Source of the DNA: CAVYXA01 sp963846775
Lineage (GTDB): Bacteria > Verrucomicrobiota > Verrucomicrobiia > Chthoniobacterales > UBA10450
Reading direction: 5' to 3'
Length of the DNA stretch: 64,000 nt
Assembly (NCBI GenBank): GCA_963846775.1
Contig: CAWJXB010000003.1
Span: 62,001-126,000 of the forward strand
Below, piece after piece: positions 1-8,288 of this stretch. The notes beneath the pieces were generated by a model. That model saw only the letters and a list, made by a program, of their open reading frames with translations, made no database searches and had not been told where the DNA came from. Each line of letters opens with the position of its first letter. Within the stretch, counting starts at the first letter, position 1. A program made the position numbers and the translations under genes.

Positions 1-64
1 CGGCTCCGCGTTTGATTTCGAACGTCTTGTCGTAGTCGTTTCCACAATGTTCGCATTTGGCCAT
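1..64 (-). CDS. small zinc-ribbon-like protein, N-terminal part only
   Basis: The minus strand opens with ATG at 62-64 and reads MAKCEHCGNDYDKTFEIKRG before leaving the window. The CxxC pair (CEHC) looks like one half of a zinc ribbon. Small proteins starting this way occur in many bacteria, but I cannot assign a function. The gene runs off the left edge and only 21 codons are visible. It is transcribed in the same direction as the attachment-protein/DUF2267 pair just upstream. Confidence 0.55.
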   Translation of the reverse strand, partial: MAKCEHCGNDYDKTFEIKRGA

Positions 65-85
65 GTGCTTTCTCCGGTTGATATT

Positions 86-499
86 TTAGATTGGTTGAAG
101 GGATCGAAAATGTTCCGGCAGTTTCGAGATCTCGGTTTTCACCAGATCGGATTCGACGTGCTCGACGATTCGCTCCCGAATTTCGGGCGGCAGAAGATCG
201 ACAATCTTCGAGTAAATGGATTCGGGCGCGGCGAACGACCAGCCTTCGCCTCGGTTGCACCCGACGATCTTCGCGATCTCCGTCGCGAGGTCGTGGAACG
301 CGCGTCGTTCCATTTCCGCTTCCATTTGCGGCCAGGCGCTCATCGGCGTGCGATGCCGCATCGTTGCCGCGTTCATCACGTCCGGCACGTCGAAGGCATG
401 CACTAATCTCAAGCGCGCCCCGCGCGTGGGTGTTTCCGTCACGCGGTAGGCGCGCAGGCTCCCGCGATCGGCCACGATAATCAGCGATGTTGTTGTCAT
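86..499 (-). CDS. host attachment protein family (baeRF-like)
   Basis: The 137-residue product starts MTTTSLIIVADRGSLRAYRV, the usual opening of the 'protein required for attachment to host cells' family (Host_attach/baeRF). In that family a beta-strand ending in ADR/AD is followed by a short loop. The family is related to archaeo-eukaryotic release-factor-like domains, and its true role in free-living bacteria is unclear. The remaining features are charged helices without membrane segments, so it should be cytoplasmic. Its start overlaps the stop of the upstream DUF2267 gene by 4 bp, so the two are probably cotranscribed and translationally coupled. Such genes often accompany stress genes, as here. 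Confidence 0.7.
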   Translation of the reverse strand: MTTTSLIIVADRGSLRAYRVTETPTRGARLRLVHAFDVPDVMNAATMRHRTPMSAWPQMEAEMERRAFHDLATEIAKIVGCNRGEGWSFAAPESIYSKIVDLLPPEIRERIVEHVESDLVKTEISKLPEHFRSLQPI

Positions 500-957
500 A
501 GGTAATCGGAAAGATCGACGTTGCGTTGGCTCTCGGCCCAGATCTCGCGCAGATGTGGCGGAAAAATCGCGCGTAATTTTTCCAGCTCGCCGGGCGAAAG
601 ATTCGCCGCCAGGACTTTCAGCACCGCATGGGTGAGGCGCATCGGGTTCACATTCTGATCGGCGGCGAAGTTCGCTTTGACTGCATCATAGAACTCCTGA
701 GCAGTCTTGATCTTCACCGGCGTCGATGCCGGTTTCCATTCGTCATAATAGAATCCGCGCACCAGCATCGGCAGTTGCGCGCCGAAATGCGCCGCTTCCG
801 GCACGGGCAGCCGATCGCGGAACGCATGCAGCACCGCGCGCAAACCATGATATGCCTTTTGGGGGTCGTTCCAATGCAATGCATCGCTGATCTGTTTGAT
901 CCACAGATTGGTTTTTTGCAGCGTTGTCTCGAAAACTTCCGGTTGATGTGATCTCAT
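496..957 (-). CDS. DUF2267 domain protein
   Basis: The 153-residue protein shows the DUF2267 pattern. A helix carries LxWxDPQKAYHGLRAVLHAFRDRLP (about residues 27-51), followed by AAHFGAQLPMLVRGFYYDEW (about 56-75), and the C-terminal part repeats a similar helical unit. The biochemical role is unknown. In many genomes DUF2267 genes sit beside CBS, USP and Hsp20 genes, as they do here. AGGAGA lies about 8 nt before the ATG, one of the clearest ribosome binding sites in the window. It overlaps the attachment-protein gene downstream by 4 bp. Confidence 0.8.
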   Translation of the reverse strand: MRSHQPEVFETTLQKTNLWIKQISDALHWNDPQKAYHGLRAVLHAFRDRLPVPEAAHFGAQLPMLVRGFYYDEWKPASTPVKIKTAQEFYDAVKANFAADQNVNPMRLTHAVLKVLAANLSPGELEKLRAIFPPHLREIWAESQRNVDLSDYL

Positions 958-979
958 AATTTTTTCTCCTGCCGACGGA

Positions 980-1006
980 TTGCGTCCGCGTTGTCAACGG
1001 ACGCAA
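980..1006 (-). terminator. hairpin between CBS and DUF2267 genes
   Basis: TTGCGTCCG at 980-988 pairs perfectly with CGGACGCAA at 998-1006 around a 9-nt loop. It lies just past the CBS stop codon and before the DUF2267 ribosome site. There is no strong T-run next to the stem on the minus strand. It may terminate or attenuate transcription from the CBS gene, or act as an operator. Confidence 0.45.
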
Positions 1007-1022
1007 ACCGCGGCAAAGGTGT

Positions 1023-1523
1023 TCAGGCGGCGGCCATTTGCAGTGCCGGTTGTTGCATCGGCTGCGCCAACGGGAGCTGGCGATGAGTGCAGATGCCTCT
1101 CATTGTGCTCTCGACATCATCGGCCGATAGCTCCGCCTTTGCGCCGCCTTGGGCTTTCACGGCCACATCGTTCATCGACAAAATGCCGGACAGCTTTCCG
1201 GTCTCGGCACTCATGATCGGCAAACGACGCACCTGTTTTTCGCGCATAATCTTGAGCGCCTCGTGAATGTCCGTGTCCGGCGAACAGCCGTACACTTTTC
1301 CCGAAGTTACTTCCTTTACGCGAATGACCGCCGGGTCGCGATGTTTGGTCGCCGCCGCCATGCAAATATCGCGGTCGGTGATCATGCCGACCACTTTTCC
1401 GCCATCGGCGACGACCGGCAGAATGCCGCAATCGCCTCTCCACATCTGCATCGCTGCCTCGGTCAGGTTCGTTTCCGGCCGGCAGGTCCGCACATCTCGA
1501 GTCATTATATCTTGTACTTTCAT
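1023..1523 (-). CDS. CBS-domain pair protein
   Basis: The 166-residue protein consists of two CBS motifs. The first runs from about residue 6 (DIMTRDVRTCRPETNLTEAA) through GMITDRDICMAAA, and the second from about 70 (KVYGCSPDTDIHEALKIM) through GILSMNDVAVKA. Such pairs bind adenine nucleotides and act as energy sensors. The same architecture is found in stress proteins such as mycobacterial Hrp1, a family comparison only. I took the ATG at 1521-1523 because the CBS fold starts there; a 41-residue upstream extension in the same frame covers the promoter-like element and looks non-coding. That element (1570-1610) suggests coregulation with the neighbouring USP and Hsp20 genes. Confidence 0.88.
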   Translation of the reverse strand: MKVQDIMTRDVRTCRPETNLTEAAMQMWRGDCGILPVVADGGKVVGMITDRDICMAAATKHRDPAVIRVKEVTSGKVYGCSPDTDIHEALKIMREKQVRRLPIMSAETGKLSGILSMNDVAVKAQGGAKAELSADDVESTMRGICTHRQLPLAQPMQQPALQMAAA

Positions 1524-1569
1524 AGTTTTGTTTAGGTTGTGAGAACATGGAACCGCGCGGCGCAGGTGT

Positions 1570-1610
1570 GCGCTCGGCGAATTTTGCGAACAATTGGGCA
1601 GTTCTTGCCG
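1570..1610 (-). promoter_or_regulatory. conserved stress-island element, site 1 (CBS gene)
   Basis: Read on the minus strand this is a strong copy of the recurring element: AAGAACTG, then GTTCGCAAAA, then CGCCGAGC. It ends 46 nt before the CBS start codon. It is nearly identical to the Hsp20 and 8.7-kb copies in its last third. This could be a core promoter or an activator site. Confidence 0.7.
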
Positions 1611-1623
1611 TGAACAACAAGGA

Positions 1624-2394
1624 TCACCGGGCGGTGTAGCCGCCATCGATCACCAGCTCGCTGCCGGTGACGAATTTGGATTCGTCCGAAGCTAGATAGA
1701 GAATGCCGTAAGCGATGTCGTTTGGTTCGCCGATGTGTCCGAGCGGATGCAGCGCGGCGATTTCTTTCCGAAAATCTTCCATCGTTTGACCCGATTCTTG
1801 GCCGACCCCTTCGACCATCGGCGTCCAGATGTAACCGGGATGCACGGAGTTCACCCGGATCTTGTCTTTGGCATAAAGCAGGGCGTCCGTTTTCGTCATC
1901 AATCTGACTGCGCCTTTGGAAGCGTGATATGGCGGAACATCTGGCGCGCCGATCAAACCATAGATCGACGAAAGATTAATGATGCTGCCGCCGCCAGTTT
2001 CGCGCAGAAACGGAATCGCGTGCTTGGTGCAAAAGAACACGCCTTTCACATTCACGCTTTGAACCGTGTCCCATTCTTCTTCGGTGATTTCATGCGTCGG
2101 TTTGCTCGTCCCCGCGATGCCGGCGTTGTTGACCAAAATGTCGATCCGGCCGAAGCGCTCATGGATCTTTTCAAAGACGTTTCGCACTTCTTTCTCGCGA
2201 GCGACATCCAGATGCCAATAACCGGCTTCATCGCCGTCATCTTTAATTCGTTGGGCGAGATCTTTTCCTTCTTTGTCGCGTAGATCCGTGATTGCAACCT
2301 TCGCCCCTTCTTTTGCCAGTAGAATTGCAGTCGCGCGGCCAATGCCGAGCGCCGCTCCAGTAACAATCGCGACCTTTCCTTTTACTCGCTTCAT
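1624..2394 (-). CDS. SDR family NAD(P)-dependent oxidoreductase
   Basis: A classical short-chain dehydrogenase of 256 residues. TGAALGIG (about 13-20) is the Rossmann nucleotide loop, NNAG (about 91-94) the structural motif, Ser of NLSSIYG and YHASK (about 157-161) the catalytic Ser-Tyr-Lys, and the C-terminus ends GSELVIDGGYTAR. Acidic D37 after the second strand (ITDLRD) favours NAD over NADP. The substrate cannot be read from sequence; the closest look is to glucose/3-oxoacyl-type reductases. It starts 5 bp after the GroEL stop and is likely the last gene of a USP-groEL-SDR operon driven from 5057-5095. Confidence 0.88.
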   Translation of the reverse strand: MKRVKGKVAIVTGAALGIGRATAILLAKEGAKVAITDLRDKEGKDLAQRIKDDGDEAGYWHLDVAREKEVRNVFEKIHERFGRIDILVNNAGIAGTSKPTHEITEEEWDTVQSVNVKGVFFCTKHAIPFLRETGGGSIINLSSIYGLIGAPDVPPYHASKGAVRLMTKTDALLYAKDKIRVNSVHPGYIWTPMVEGVGQESGQTMEDFRKEIAALHPLGHIGEPNDIAYGILYLASDESKFVTGSELVIDGGYTAR

Positions 2395-2399
2395 GGTGA

Positions 2400-4025
2400 T
2401 TACCCCATCTCGGATTCCATGGATCGGCCGGGCGTTTCCTTTTCTTCGGGAATTTCAGTCAACGTCGCTTCGGTCAGCAACAGGATGCTGGCCACCGAAA
2501 CCGCATTCTCCAGCGCGACACGCACGACTTTGGTCGGGTCGATGATGCCGGCCTCGACCAGATCGACATAGACACCGCGTGCGGCGTCGAACCCATAGTT
2601 GCCGGTGCCGCCGCGCATCTTATCAACCACGACGCCGTCGTCAGCCGCGGAATTGATCGCGATCTGGCGCGCGGGGGATTCCAGTGCGCGTTTGAAAATC
2701 AACAAACCGGTTCGCTCATCGCCTTCCCACTTTTTGATTTCCACATCGATAGCGTCCATGGCACGCAACAGCACCAGACCGCCGCCGGGCACGATTCCTT
2801 CGGCGACGGCCGCTTTTGTCGCACTGATGGCGTCGTCGAATGCTTCCTTCCGGCTTTTCATTTCCGCTTCGGACGGCGCACCGACATGTACGACGGCGAC
2901 GCCTCCGGCCAATTTTGCCAGCCGCTCCTCCAATTTTTCGCGATCGTAATCGGATGTCGTTTCCTTGATCTGTCGGCGCAATTCATTGCAGCGTCCTTCG
3001 ACATCCTCTTTTTTCCCGCGACCGCCGACGATTGTGGTGTTGTCCTTGTCCACGACCACGCGCTTGGCGCCGCCGAGTTGTTCGATGTCGATCTTGTCCA
3101 GTTTGAGTCCCAGTTCCTCGGAAACAACCTGGCCAGCGGTCAGAATCGCCATGTCCTGTAACATCGCTTTGCGGCGATCGCCGAATCCCGGCGCCTTGAC
3201 CGCGATGCAGGAAAGCACGCCGCGCAATTTATTTACTACAAGCGTGGCGAGCGGCTCCGCTTCGAAATCTTCCGCAACCAGCAACAATGAGCGTCCACTC
3301 TTCGCCACTTTCTCAAGAAGGGGCAGCAAATCGGTCATGTGCGCAATTTTTTTGTCGGTCAATAAAATCAGTGTGTCATCGAGGATCGCTTCCATCTTCT
3401 CCGGATTGGTGATGAAGTAGGGCGAGAGATAACCGCGATCGAACTGCATTCCTTCGACAACTTCCAAGCTCGTTTCGGTGGTCCGCGCTTCCTCGACCGT
3501 GATAGCGCCTTCAGGTCCGACTTTCTCCATTGCATCCGCGACGAGCTTACCGATCGTCTCGTCGTTATGCGCGGAGATGGCCGCGACCTGTTCCTTTTCT
3601 TTCCGGCTCGCGACTGGACGCGAAATTTTCTTGATCGCATCGACGGCGACAGCAAGGCCGTGATCGAGTCCGCGCTTGATATCCACCGCGCTCGCGCCCG
3701 CCGTCACATTACGAACGCCTTCGGCAAAAATCGCATGCGCCAGAATTGTCGATGTGCTCGTGCCATCGCCGACGGCTTCGCCCGTTTTTTCCGCGGCCTC
3801 GCGAATCATTTGGGCACCGAGGTTCTCCTCCGGATCTTCGAGGTCGAATTCCTTAGCAATGGTCACGCCATCATTGCAGACGAGCGGCTTCCCCCATTTT
3901 TTCTCGATGAGAACGGATTTGGATTTTGGCCCCAGCGTAATGCGGATGGCATCGGCCAGGGCCGTCGCACCGCGCAGGATTTTCTCGCGCGCTTCCGAAC
4001 GAAAATGAACTTGTTTATGTGACAT
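2400..4025 (-). CDS. groL: chaperonin GroEL (stress-island paralog)
   Basis: A 541-residue GroEL with the diagnostic stretches GPKSKSVLIEKKWG, NDGVTIAKE, GDGTSTSTILAHAI and VPGGGLVLLRAMD, and the NYGFDAARGVYVDLVEAGIIDP region. It would form the ATP-driven double-ring folding chamber. The ATG at 4023-4025 gives the canonical start MSHKQVHF; a longer in-frame reading only overlaps the upstream gene. The C-terminus ends MESEMG and lacks the GGM-repeat tail of housekeeping GroELs, and no groES lies next to it. Together with its place after a universal stress gene, this suggests an accessory chaperonin, with the main groESL elsewhere (inference). Confidence 0.93.
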   Translation of the reverse strand: MSHKQVHFRSEAREKILRGATALADAIRITLGPKSKSVLIEKKWGKPLVCNDGVTIAKEFDLEDPEENLGAQMIREAAEKTGEAVGDGTSTSTILAHAIFAEGVRNVTAGASAVDIKRGLDHGLAVAVDAIKKISRPVASRKEKEQVAAISAHNDETIGKLVADAMEKVGPEGAITVEEARTTETSLEVVEGMQFDRGYLSPYFITNPEKMEAILDDTLILLTDKKIAHMTDLLPLLEKVAKSGRSLLLVAEDFEAEPLATLVVNKLRGVLSCIAVKAPGFGDRRKAMLQDMAILTAGQVVSEELGLKLDKIDIEQLGGAKRVVVDKDNTTIVGGRGKKEDVEGRCNELRRQIKETTSDYDREKLEERLAKLAGGVAVVHVGAPSEAEMKSRKEAFDDAISATKAAVAEGIVPGGGLVLLRAMDAIDVEIKKWEGDERTGLLIFKRALESPARQIAINSAADDGVVVDKMRGGTGNYGFDAARGVYVDLVEAGIIDPTKVVRVALENAVSVASILLLTEATLTEIPEEKETPGRSMESEMG

Positions 4026-4029
4026 AGGT

Positions 4030-5025
4030 TTAATCTTGAGGTTGCTTGTTGGTGGCCCAGCGTCGGGGCACAACCAGCACCGGGCACTCGGCATGGCGCA
4101 CGACGCGTTCGGCCACGCTCCCAATGAGGACGTGACTCAATCCCGAACGGCCATGCGTCGAAATGATAATAAGATCGACATATTCGCGACGCGCGTACTC
4201 GCAGATCCTTTCCGGTGGCGACCCTTGCACAACTTGAACTGAAACGCGGGCACCTGCTTTTTCAGACATCGCACGCATCTGTTTGACGACGGCTTTGCGC
4301 GTCTCCTCAGTAATTGCCGCTCCAGGCAAAAAGGTCTGCCGATCACCGAACGGATAGACGGGCGGTTTCAAAACATGAAGCACCGATATTTTTGCGCGTA
4401 GGTCGCGTGCCAATGCCGTTGCCAAATCGAATGCCGTTTCGGAAAAGGCCGAGAAATCGGTGGGCACCAGAATTTTTCCGAGCCGAAACGCGGCACGATC
4501 CTTCCGGCCATTCTCTCCGTTCGCGCCGGCGTACGTCTTGCGCACGACCAGAACAAGACAGGGCGAGAACTGCGCGACCCGCTCGGCGGTGCTGCCGAGA
4601 AACGCCCGCTTGTAACCGGTGTAACCATGAGTGGCGATGATGATCAGATCAGCGTTGAGGTGTCGCGCTGTCTGGCAAATTTGTTCGTGCGCAGAACCTT
4701 CCAGCGGTGCGCGCACGGTGATTTCGCCGAACCTGGCAAAGCTCAACGCGACGGCGTCCAATTCTTTTCTGACGTGCGCATTCCACTCGATGCGCGAAGC
4801 GGCCGGCCACATCAGAACGGTGGGCGGAAGATACTGGGTCGTATCGATGACATGAATGAGATGCACTTCGGCACCGAACCGGCGCGAGATGGCAAGGGCG
4901 TAAGGAATGGCCTTTAGAGAGCCGCGCGAGAAATCGGTCGGAACGATGATCCTCGTGATCGCTCGCATGCGCGATTTACGTCGTCGGAACTTCAAGCGAG
5001 GCTGGCGTAATCCGGCGGTTTTCAT
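4030..5025 (-). CDS. tandem universal stress protein
   Basis: Two UspA domains occur in one chain. Each starts with the strand ITRIIVPTDFS or LGKILVPTDFS, and each ends in the nucleotide-binding pattern: ATHGYTGYKRAFLGSTAERV in the first domain and STHGRSGLSHVLIGSVAERV in the second. The G-2x-G-9x-G-(S/T) signature is intact in both, so ATP binding is likely. Starts at 5025 and 4968 are possible. I prefer 5025 (MKTAGLRQP) because it leaves a 31-nt leader after the conserved element at 5057, as at several other genes, and because sister USPs also have short basic N-termini. It is the first gene of a USP-groEL-SDR operon. Confidence 0.9.
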   Translation of the reverse strand: MKTAGLRQPRLKFRRRKSRMRAITRIIVPTDFSRGSLKAIPYALAISRRFGAEVHLIHVIDTTQYLPPTVLMWPAASRIEWNAHVRKELDAVALSFARFGEITVRAPLEGSAHEQICQTARHLNADLIIIATHGYTGYKRAFLGSTAERVAQFSPCLVLVVRKTYAGANGENGRKDRAAFRLGKILVPTDFSAFSETAFDLATALARDLRAKISVLHVLKPPVYPFGDRQTFLPGAAITEETRKAVVKQMRAMSEKAGARVSVQVVQGSPPERICEYARREYVDLIIISTHGRSGLSHVLIGSVAERVVRHAECPVLVVPRRWATNKQPQD

Positions 5026-5056
5026 GGGAAAAGATTCGCGCATCGCGAAACGCGAC

Positions 5057-5095
5057 GCTTCGCATCGTTTGCTAAACACTCGCCATTTTTTGGCG
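5057..5095 (-). promoter_or_regulatory. conserved stress-island element, site 2 (USP-groEL)
   Basis: Minus-strand copy: AAAAAATGGC, then TTTAGCAAAC, then GCGAAGC. It lies 31 nt before the preferred ATG of the tandem USP gene. An open frame with a GTG start runs through it, but no shared reading frame exists among the copies, so the conservation is at DNA level. Confidence 0.7.
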
Positions 5096-5294
5096 GGTAA
5101 CGCACGCGTCCCGCGTGCTGGATTCGGCGTCGCGCCGAATCGAACTTTTCTCGGCTACCTGCGTACGCGACGTTAGAGGCGCAAACCCGAACGCCAGAGA
5201 CCTTCGTCAGCACGTGCGACGCGGCGCTACCCAGAGCCGTTGCTCGTTCTGCTCAGGGAAATACATGCCTCCGCGCGAGAGCTCCGCCTGGAGA

Positions 5295-5331
5295 GCAAGA
5301 TTTGATTGGCCTTTGGCAAATGCTGCGAAGC
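5295..5331 (+). promoter_or_regulatory. conserved stress-island element, site 3 (protease gene)
   Basis: The only plus-strand copy: GCAAGATTTG, then TTTGGCAAA, then TGCGAAGC. It ends 31 nt before the protease ATG. It matches the 5057-5095 copy in its last third in opposite orientation, which shows that the element follows gene direction. Confidence 0.65.
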
Positions 5332-5362
5332 GGAAAGCGTCGCGATCTTTAAAAAGTAAGCA

Positions 5363-6307
5363 ATGAATTTGCTCTCCGTTGGCAATGCGGGCTGGGCCGT
5401 GACTCTCAGAGCCGCAATCCTCTTGTGGCTGGCTCTCGGCGTCGCCAGCTGCGGAACGATTGACACCAGAATGCCGGGAAAGCTTACGACGCCGGAGAAG
5501 ATGGCATGGTCAACGTACCCAATTGCCACCGCGAAAGGACTGGGCACATGCGTGATCGTCAACCGCAGGGACTCGAGCGCGCCGGGCGGCATCGCGCCGA
5601 TGCTCGTGACTTGCGCTCACGTTCTCGCGGCCGCGCCGCGCGGTCCCTATTTTCTTGTTCTGCGATTGCCGGCGCCGGGTGCGAATCCGGGCATAGTGAT
5701 GTTGAGCATCGACATCCCGCCGGAGTGCAAACATCCCTACATCAAACATCCGCTGCAGGACATCGCGGCCATGCAAATCGACATTCCACCGGACGTCGCC
5801 CGCATTGTGAGGGCGGGATCGTTTATCTCGGAAAATGCGCTGACACAACAACGCTCACCGCGTGTGGGCGACGCGATTTTTGTGCTCGGTTTCCCCAAAG
5901 TGTTTCCGGGAACCGAGGGGGCGTTCCCAGTTTTTCGCAGTGGAACAATCGCGTCCTATTCGCCCGGCTCGCAAGCAGACAAGGAAAAGTATCTCGTTCA
6001 CACGAACGTCTTTTCAGGCGATAGCGGCGCGCCGGTGTTTGCCGCCCACGGACACGGTGCGCCGCAGCTATTGGGCCTGGTCAGCGAACGGATCGGACCA
6101 AAAACCGGCGCGGTGCCGCTGGCCGTCGCTGTCGATGTCAGCGTCATTCGCGAGACGCTCGCGCTCATTCCCCGTAGCTCGATTGGTGCTGGTCCGTCGA
6201 CGCCGTCGGCGCTTGCATCCGCTGGCGCGTCTGTTCCCAAGATAAAACTGCTCGGTCCACCGGACCTGTTGCAGAAAATGTTGCGTGGCCGGGCTACGAA
6301 ACGGTGA
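5363..6307 (+). CDS. trypsin-like serine protease, predicted lipoprotein
   Basis: The 314-residue protein begins with a signal segment ending LALGVASCG, a lipobox with Cys at about residue 30, so it is probably a lipid-anchored periplasmic or outer-membrane protein. A chymotrypsin-fold triad is visible: His in VTCAHVL, Asp in LQDIAAM and Ser in FSGDSGAPVF. There is no PDZ domain, unlike DegP/HtrA. The C-terminal ~50 residues are Ala/Ser/Pro-rich. The upstream conserved element at 5295-5331 ties it to the stress genes. A role in envelope protein quality control is inferred only. Confidence 0.8.
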   Translation: MNLLSVGNAGWAVTLRAAILLWLALGVASCGTIDTRMPGKLTTPEKMAWSTYPIATAKGLGTCVIVNRRDSSAPGGIAPMLVTCAHVLAAAPRGPYFLVLRLPAPGANPGIVMLSIDIPPECKHPYIKHPLQDIAAMQIDIPPDVARIVRAGSFISENALTQQRSPRVGDAIFVLGFPKVFPGTEGAFPVFRSGTIASYSPGSQADKEKYLVHTNVFSGDSGAPVFAAHGHGAPQLLGLVSERIGPKTGAVPLAVAVDVSVIRETLALIPRSSIGAGPSTPSALASAGASVPKIKLLGPPDLLQKMLRGRATKR

Positions 6308-6329
6308 TTGTCGATCTAACTGATTTGTG

Positions 6330-6650
6330 ATGAAGCTCACATTCGTTGGCACGCGTGGCCAGATTCAATCGCGTTCGCGGCGGCATCATCGGCATTCGGC
6401 TCTGCTCATTTGCCATCGTTGCCGGCGCGTTTTGATCGATTGCGGACCCGACTGGCTCGGCCGTTTCCAGCGACACCTGCCGGACGCAATCGTGCTGACA
6501 CACGCGCACCCCGATCATGCCGGCGCTGTGAGCGCTAATCGCCGGGCGGGTCGATCCGACGCCCGGCGATCAATCACACGAACCGCTATTGCACTTTTAC
6601 GTCAACAACGTGCGGCTTGGCCGTCGGACCCTTCGGCAGGTGCACCTTGA
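6330..6650 (+). pseudogene. truncated MBL-fold metallohydrolase (N-terminus only)
   Basis: From ATG 6330 the frame reads MKLTFVGTRG at the start and then RRVLIDCGPDWLG and IVLTHAHPDHAG, the first beta-strand and the HxHxDH metal motif of a metallo-beta-lactamase-fold hydrolase. The similarity ends at about 6530, shortly after the metal motif, where a GC-rich hairpin (6538-6570) begins. The rest of the frame is antisense to the Hsp20 gene. A full family member would need well over 200 residues, so this is a 5' remnant. Confidence 0.65.
6538..6570. terminator. GC-rich hairpin downstream of Hsp20
   Basis: ATCGCCGGGCG at 6538-6548 pairs perfectly with CGCCCGGCGAT at 6560-6570. It sits 15 bp past the Hsp20 stop codon and at the break point of the truncated MBL gene. 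No T-run follows, so terminator strength is uncertain; it could also mark a deletion junction. Confidence 0.5.
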
Positions 6651-7035
6651 GCACGCCATCCTTGAATTCCGCCGCGATTCTTTTCGCGTCGGCGTCCTCG
6701 GGCAGGGTGAAGGTGCGGAGGAATTTGCCATAGGACCGTTCGATCCGATGGAATTTCTTGTTCTTCTCCTCCTTCTCGCTCTTCCGTTCGCCGGAGATGG
6801 AAAGGACGCCTTCTTCGACCGTCACTTTCACTTCCTCTTTTTTCATTTCCGGCAGGTCCGCCTTGACCAGGTATTCCTTGTCATCTTCGGTGATGTCCAC
6901 TTCCGGAGACCACTCGGGCAACGTGATGTCGCCATTGGTCCTCAGGCGGTTTGGAAACCTTCCGAAGAAGCTGCTTAACCGGTTCTGAACTTCATCGAGT
7001 TCACGAAACGGGTTCCACAGTTCCAGTGTATTCAT
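6586..7035 (-). CDS. Hsp20/alpha-crystallin small heat shock protein
   Basis: A 149-residue small heat shock protein. The N-terminus MNTLELWNPFRELDEVQNRLSSFF is typical, the alpha-crystallin domain covers about residues 45-140 (WSPEVDITEDDKEYLVKADLP, then GVLSISGERK, then AEFKDGVLKVHLPK), and a short tail follows. It acts as an ATP-independent holdase. The ATG at 7033-7035 is preferred; an upstream in-frame start adds 17 non-conserved residues. The conserved element at 7087-7125 lies 51 nt upstream. Confidence 0.93.
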   Translation of the reverse strand: MNTLELWNPFRELDEVQNRLSSFFGRFPNRLRTNGDITLPEWSPEVDITEDDKEYLVKADLPEMKKEEVKVTVEEGVLSISGERKSEKEEKNKKFHRIERSYGKFLRTFTLPEDADAKRIAAEFKDGVLKVHLPKGPTAKPHVVDVKVQ

Positions 7036-7086
7036 GATTTGATTTTCCTTTCTGTGGGCAAACCAAACACGAGCCATTCGGGACAC

Positions 7087-7125
7087 GCTCGGCGATCTTT
7101 GCTAAACAATGTGCGTTTTTTGGCG
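7087..7125 (-). promoter_or_regulatory. conserved stress-island element, site 4 (Hsp20)
   Basis: Minus-strand copy: CGCCAAAAAACG, then TTTAGCAAAG, then CGCCGAGC. It ends 51 nt upstream of the Hsp20 ATG. Its CGCCAAAAAA block is shared with the copy upstream of the USP-groEL operon. Confidence 0.7.
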
Positions 7126-7158
7126 TGTGATGAAATCGCCCAGCGATGATCTCGCCCT

Positions 7159-8256
7159 TTACGCGTGCGTTTCGCGAAATTTATTCGTCTTGCGGCGCTC
7201 GGGAAAAGGACTGGCAATCGGCAGCCGATATCGTCGAGCGAATCGCTGTGGTCGCGACTGAAGACGTCGTGTTTTCGCGTTTGGATTTCTTGTCCGCTTG
7301 CTCGCCCGTGCCCGAGTCAGACGCGTCATTCTGATTTTTGGATGAGATGGAGCAATGAGGACCGAACAGGGCGCATGTCGCACCACCTGCTCTGCCGTAC
7401 TCCCGATCAATATGTGTTTGAATCCAGTCCAACCGTGGGTCGCTGAGATGATAAGATCGACCTGGTGATCCTGTGCGAACTCACAAATCTTCCACACCGA
7501 TGGCCCGATCTCGATCGCAGTCTCAAACTTCACACTACCAAATTTTGCCGTGCGGATGAACTTTTGCATTTGCGCCTCGGCACTTTCGCGCGCGGCGTCC
7601 TGCAACGCGGCAAGATCATACATGGCATAGCCGTCGGCCGTGTAGGCGTACCCCAGATCGAGAGCGTGAAGAACGATGATCCGGGCGGCGACGCGCTCGG
7701 CGAGGGCGATCGCATATTTCAGACCGGCGAACGAGCAACTGGAAAAGTCCACCGGCACCAGAATCGTATTAATGGCCAAAGCCGATTTCCTGCTTGAACG
7801 GGAGATGCTTTCCCGTGAAACGAAAACCGGACATGGTGAATGCTGCACGAGCCGCTCGGCGGTGCTACCCAGAAAAACGTGTTTTAATCCCGTGCGGCCA
7901 TGGGTAGGCGTCACGATCAAGTCCGCCGGAATTCGTTTAGTCATCGTGCAAATTTCGGTGAACACGGGAGCGCCGAGCACCGCGTCGCATCTGCCTGTTA
8001 ATCCATTTTCTCTGGCCAGCGCCTTGAGCCGTTCCGCGGCGCTTTTGCGCAACTCCTCACTGGTTTCAAGCGGAGCTACGACAACTGGGGCGCCTTGGTT
8101 ATAAAACATTGCCGGGTAAAACGGTTCCTGAATATTCAGGAGATGAACCGTGGATTGGAAGCGCTGGGCCAAACTCTTTGCTGTGGCGATGGCTCGGATC
8201 GACATTTCTGAAAAATCGATTGGAACCAGGATATTCTTAATATTTAGTTTCTTCAT
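7159..8256 (-). CDS. tandem universal stress protein with basic C-terminal tail
   Basis: A 365-residue protein with two UspA domains (NILVPIDFSEMS at residue ~8 and TILVPVDFSSCS at ~160). Both carry the ATP-binding signature: THGRTGLKHVFLGSTAERL and THGWTGFKHILIGSTAEQV. A ~60-residue tail after the second domain is rich in Arg/Lys/Pro, without membrane segments; it is unusual for USPs and could bind nucleic acid or be disordered. The ATG at 8256 is chosen over a TTG nine bases upstream. The conserved element at 8289-8326 lies 32 nt upstream. Confidence 0.9.
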   Translation of the reverse strand: MKKLNIKNILVPIDFSEMSIRAIATAKSLAQRFQSTVHLLNIQEPFYPAMFYNQGAPVVVAPLETSEELRKSAAERLKALARENGLTGRCDAVLGAPVFTEICTMTKRIPADLIVTPTHGRTGLKHVFLGSTAERLVQHSPCPVFVSRESISRSSRKSALAINTILVPVDFSSCSFAGLKYAIALAERVAARIIVLHALDLGYAYTADGYAMYDLAALQDAARESAEAQMQKFIRTAKFGSVKFETAIEIGPSVWKICEFAQDHQVDLIISATHGWTGFKHILIGSTAEQVVRHAPCSVLIAPSHPKIRMTRLTRARASKRTRNPNAKTRRLQSRPQRFARRYRLPIASPFPERRKTNKFRETHA

Positions 8257-8288
8257 ACGTGGCAAAGTTATGTCCCGCAGCTGGGAAT

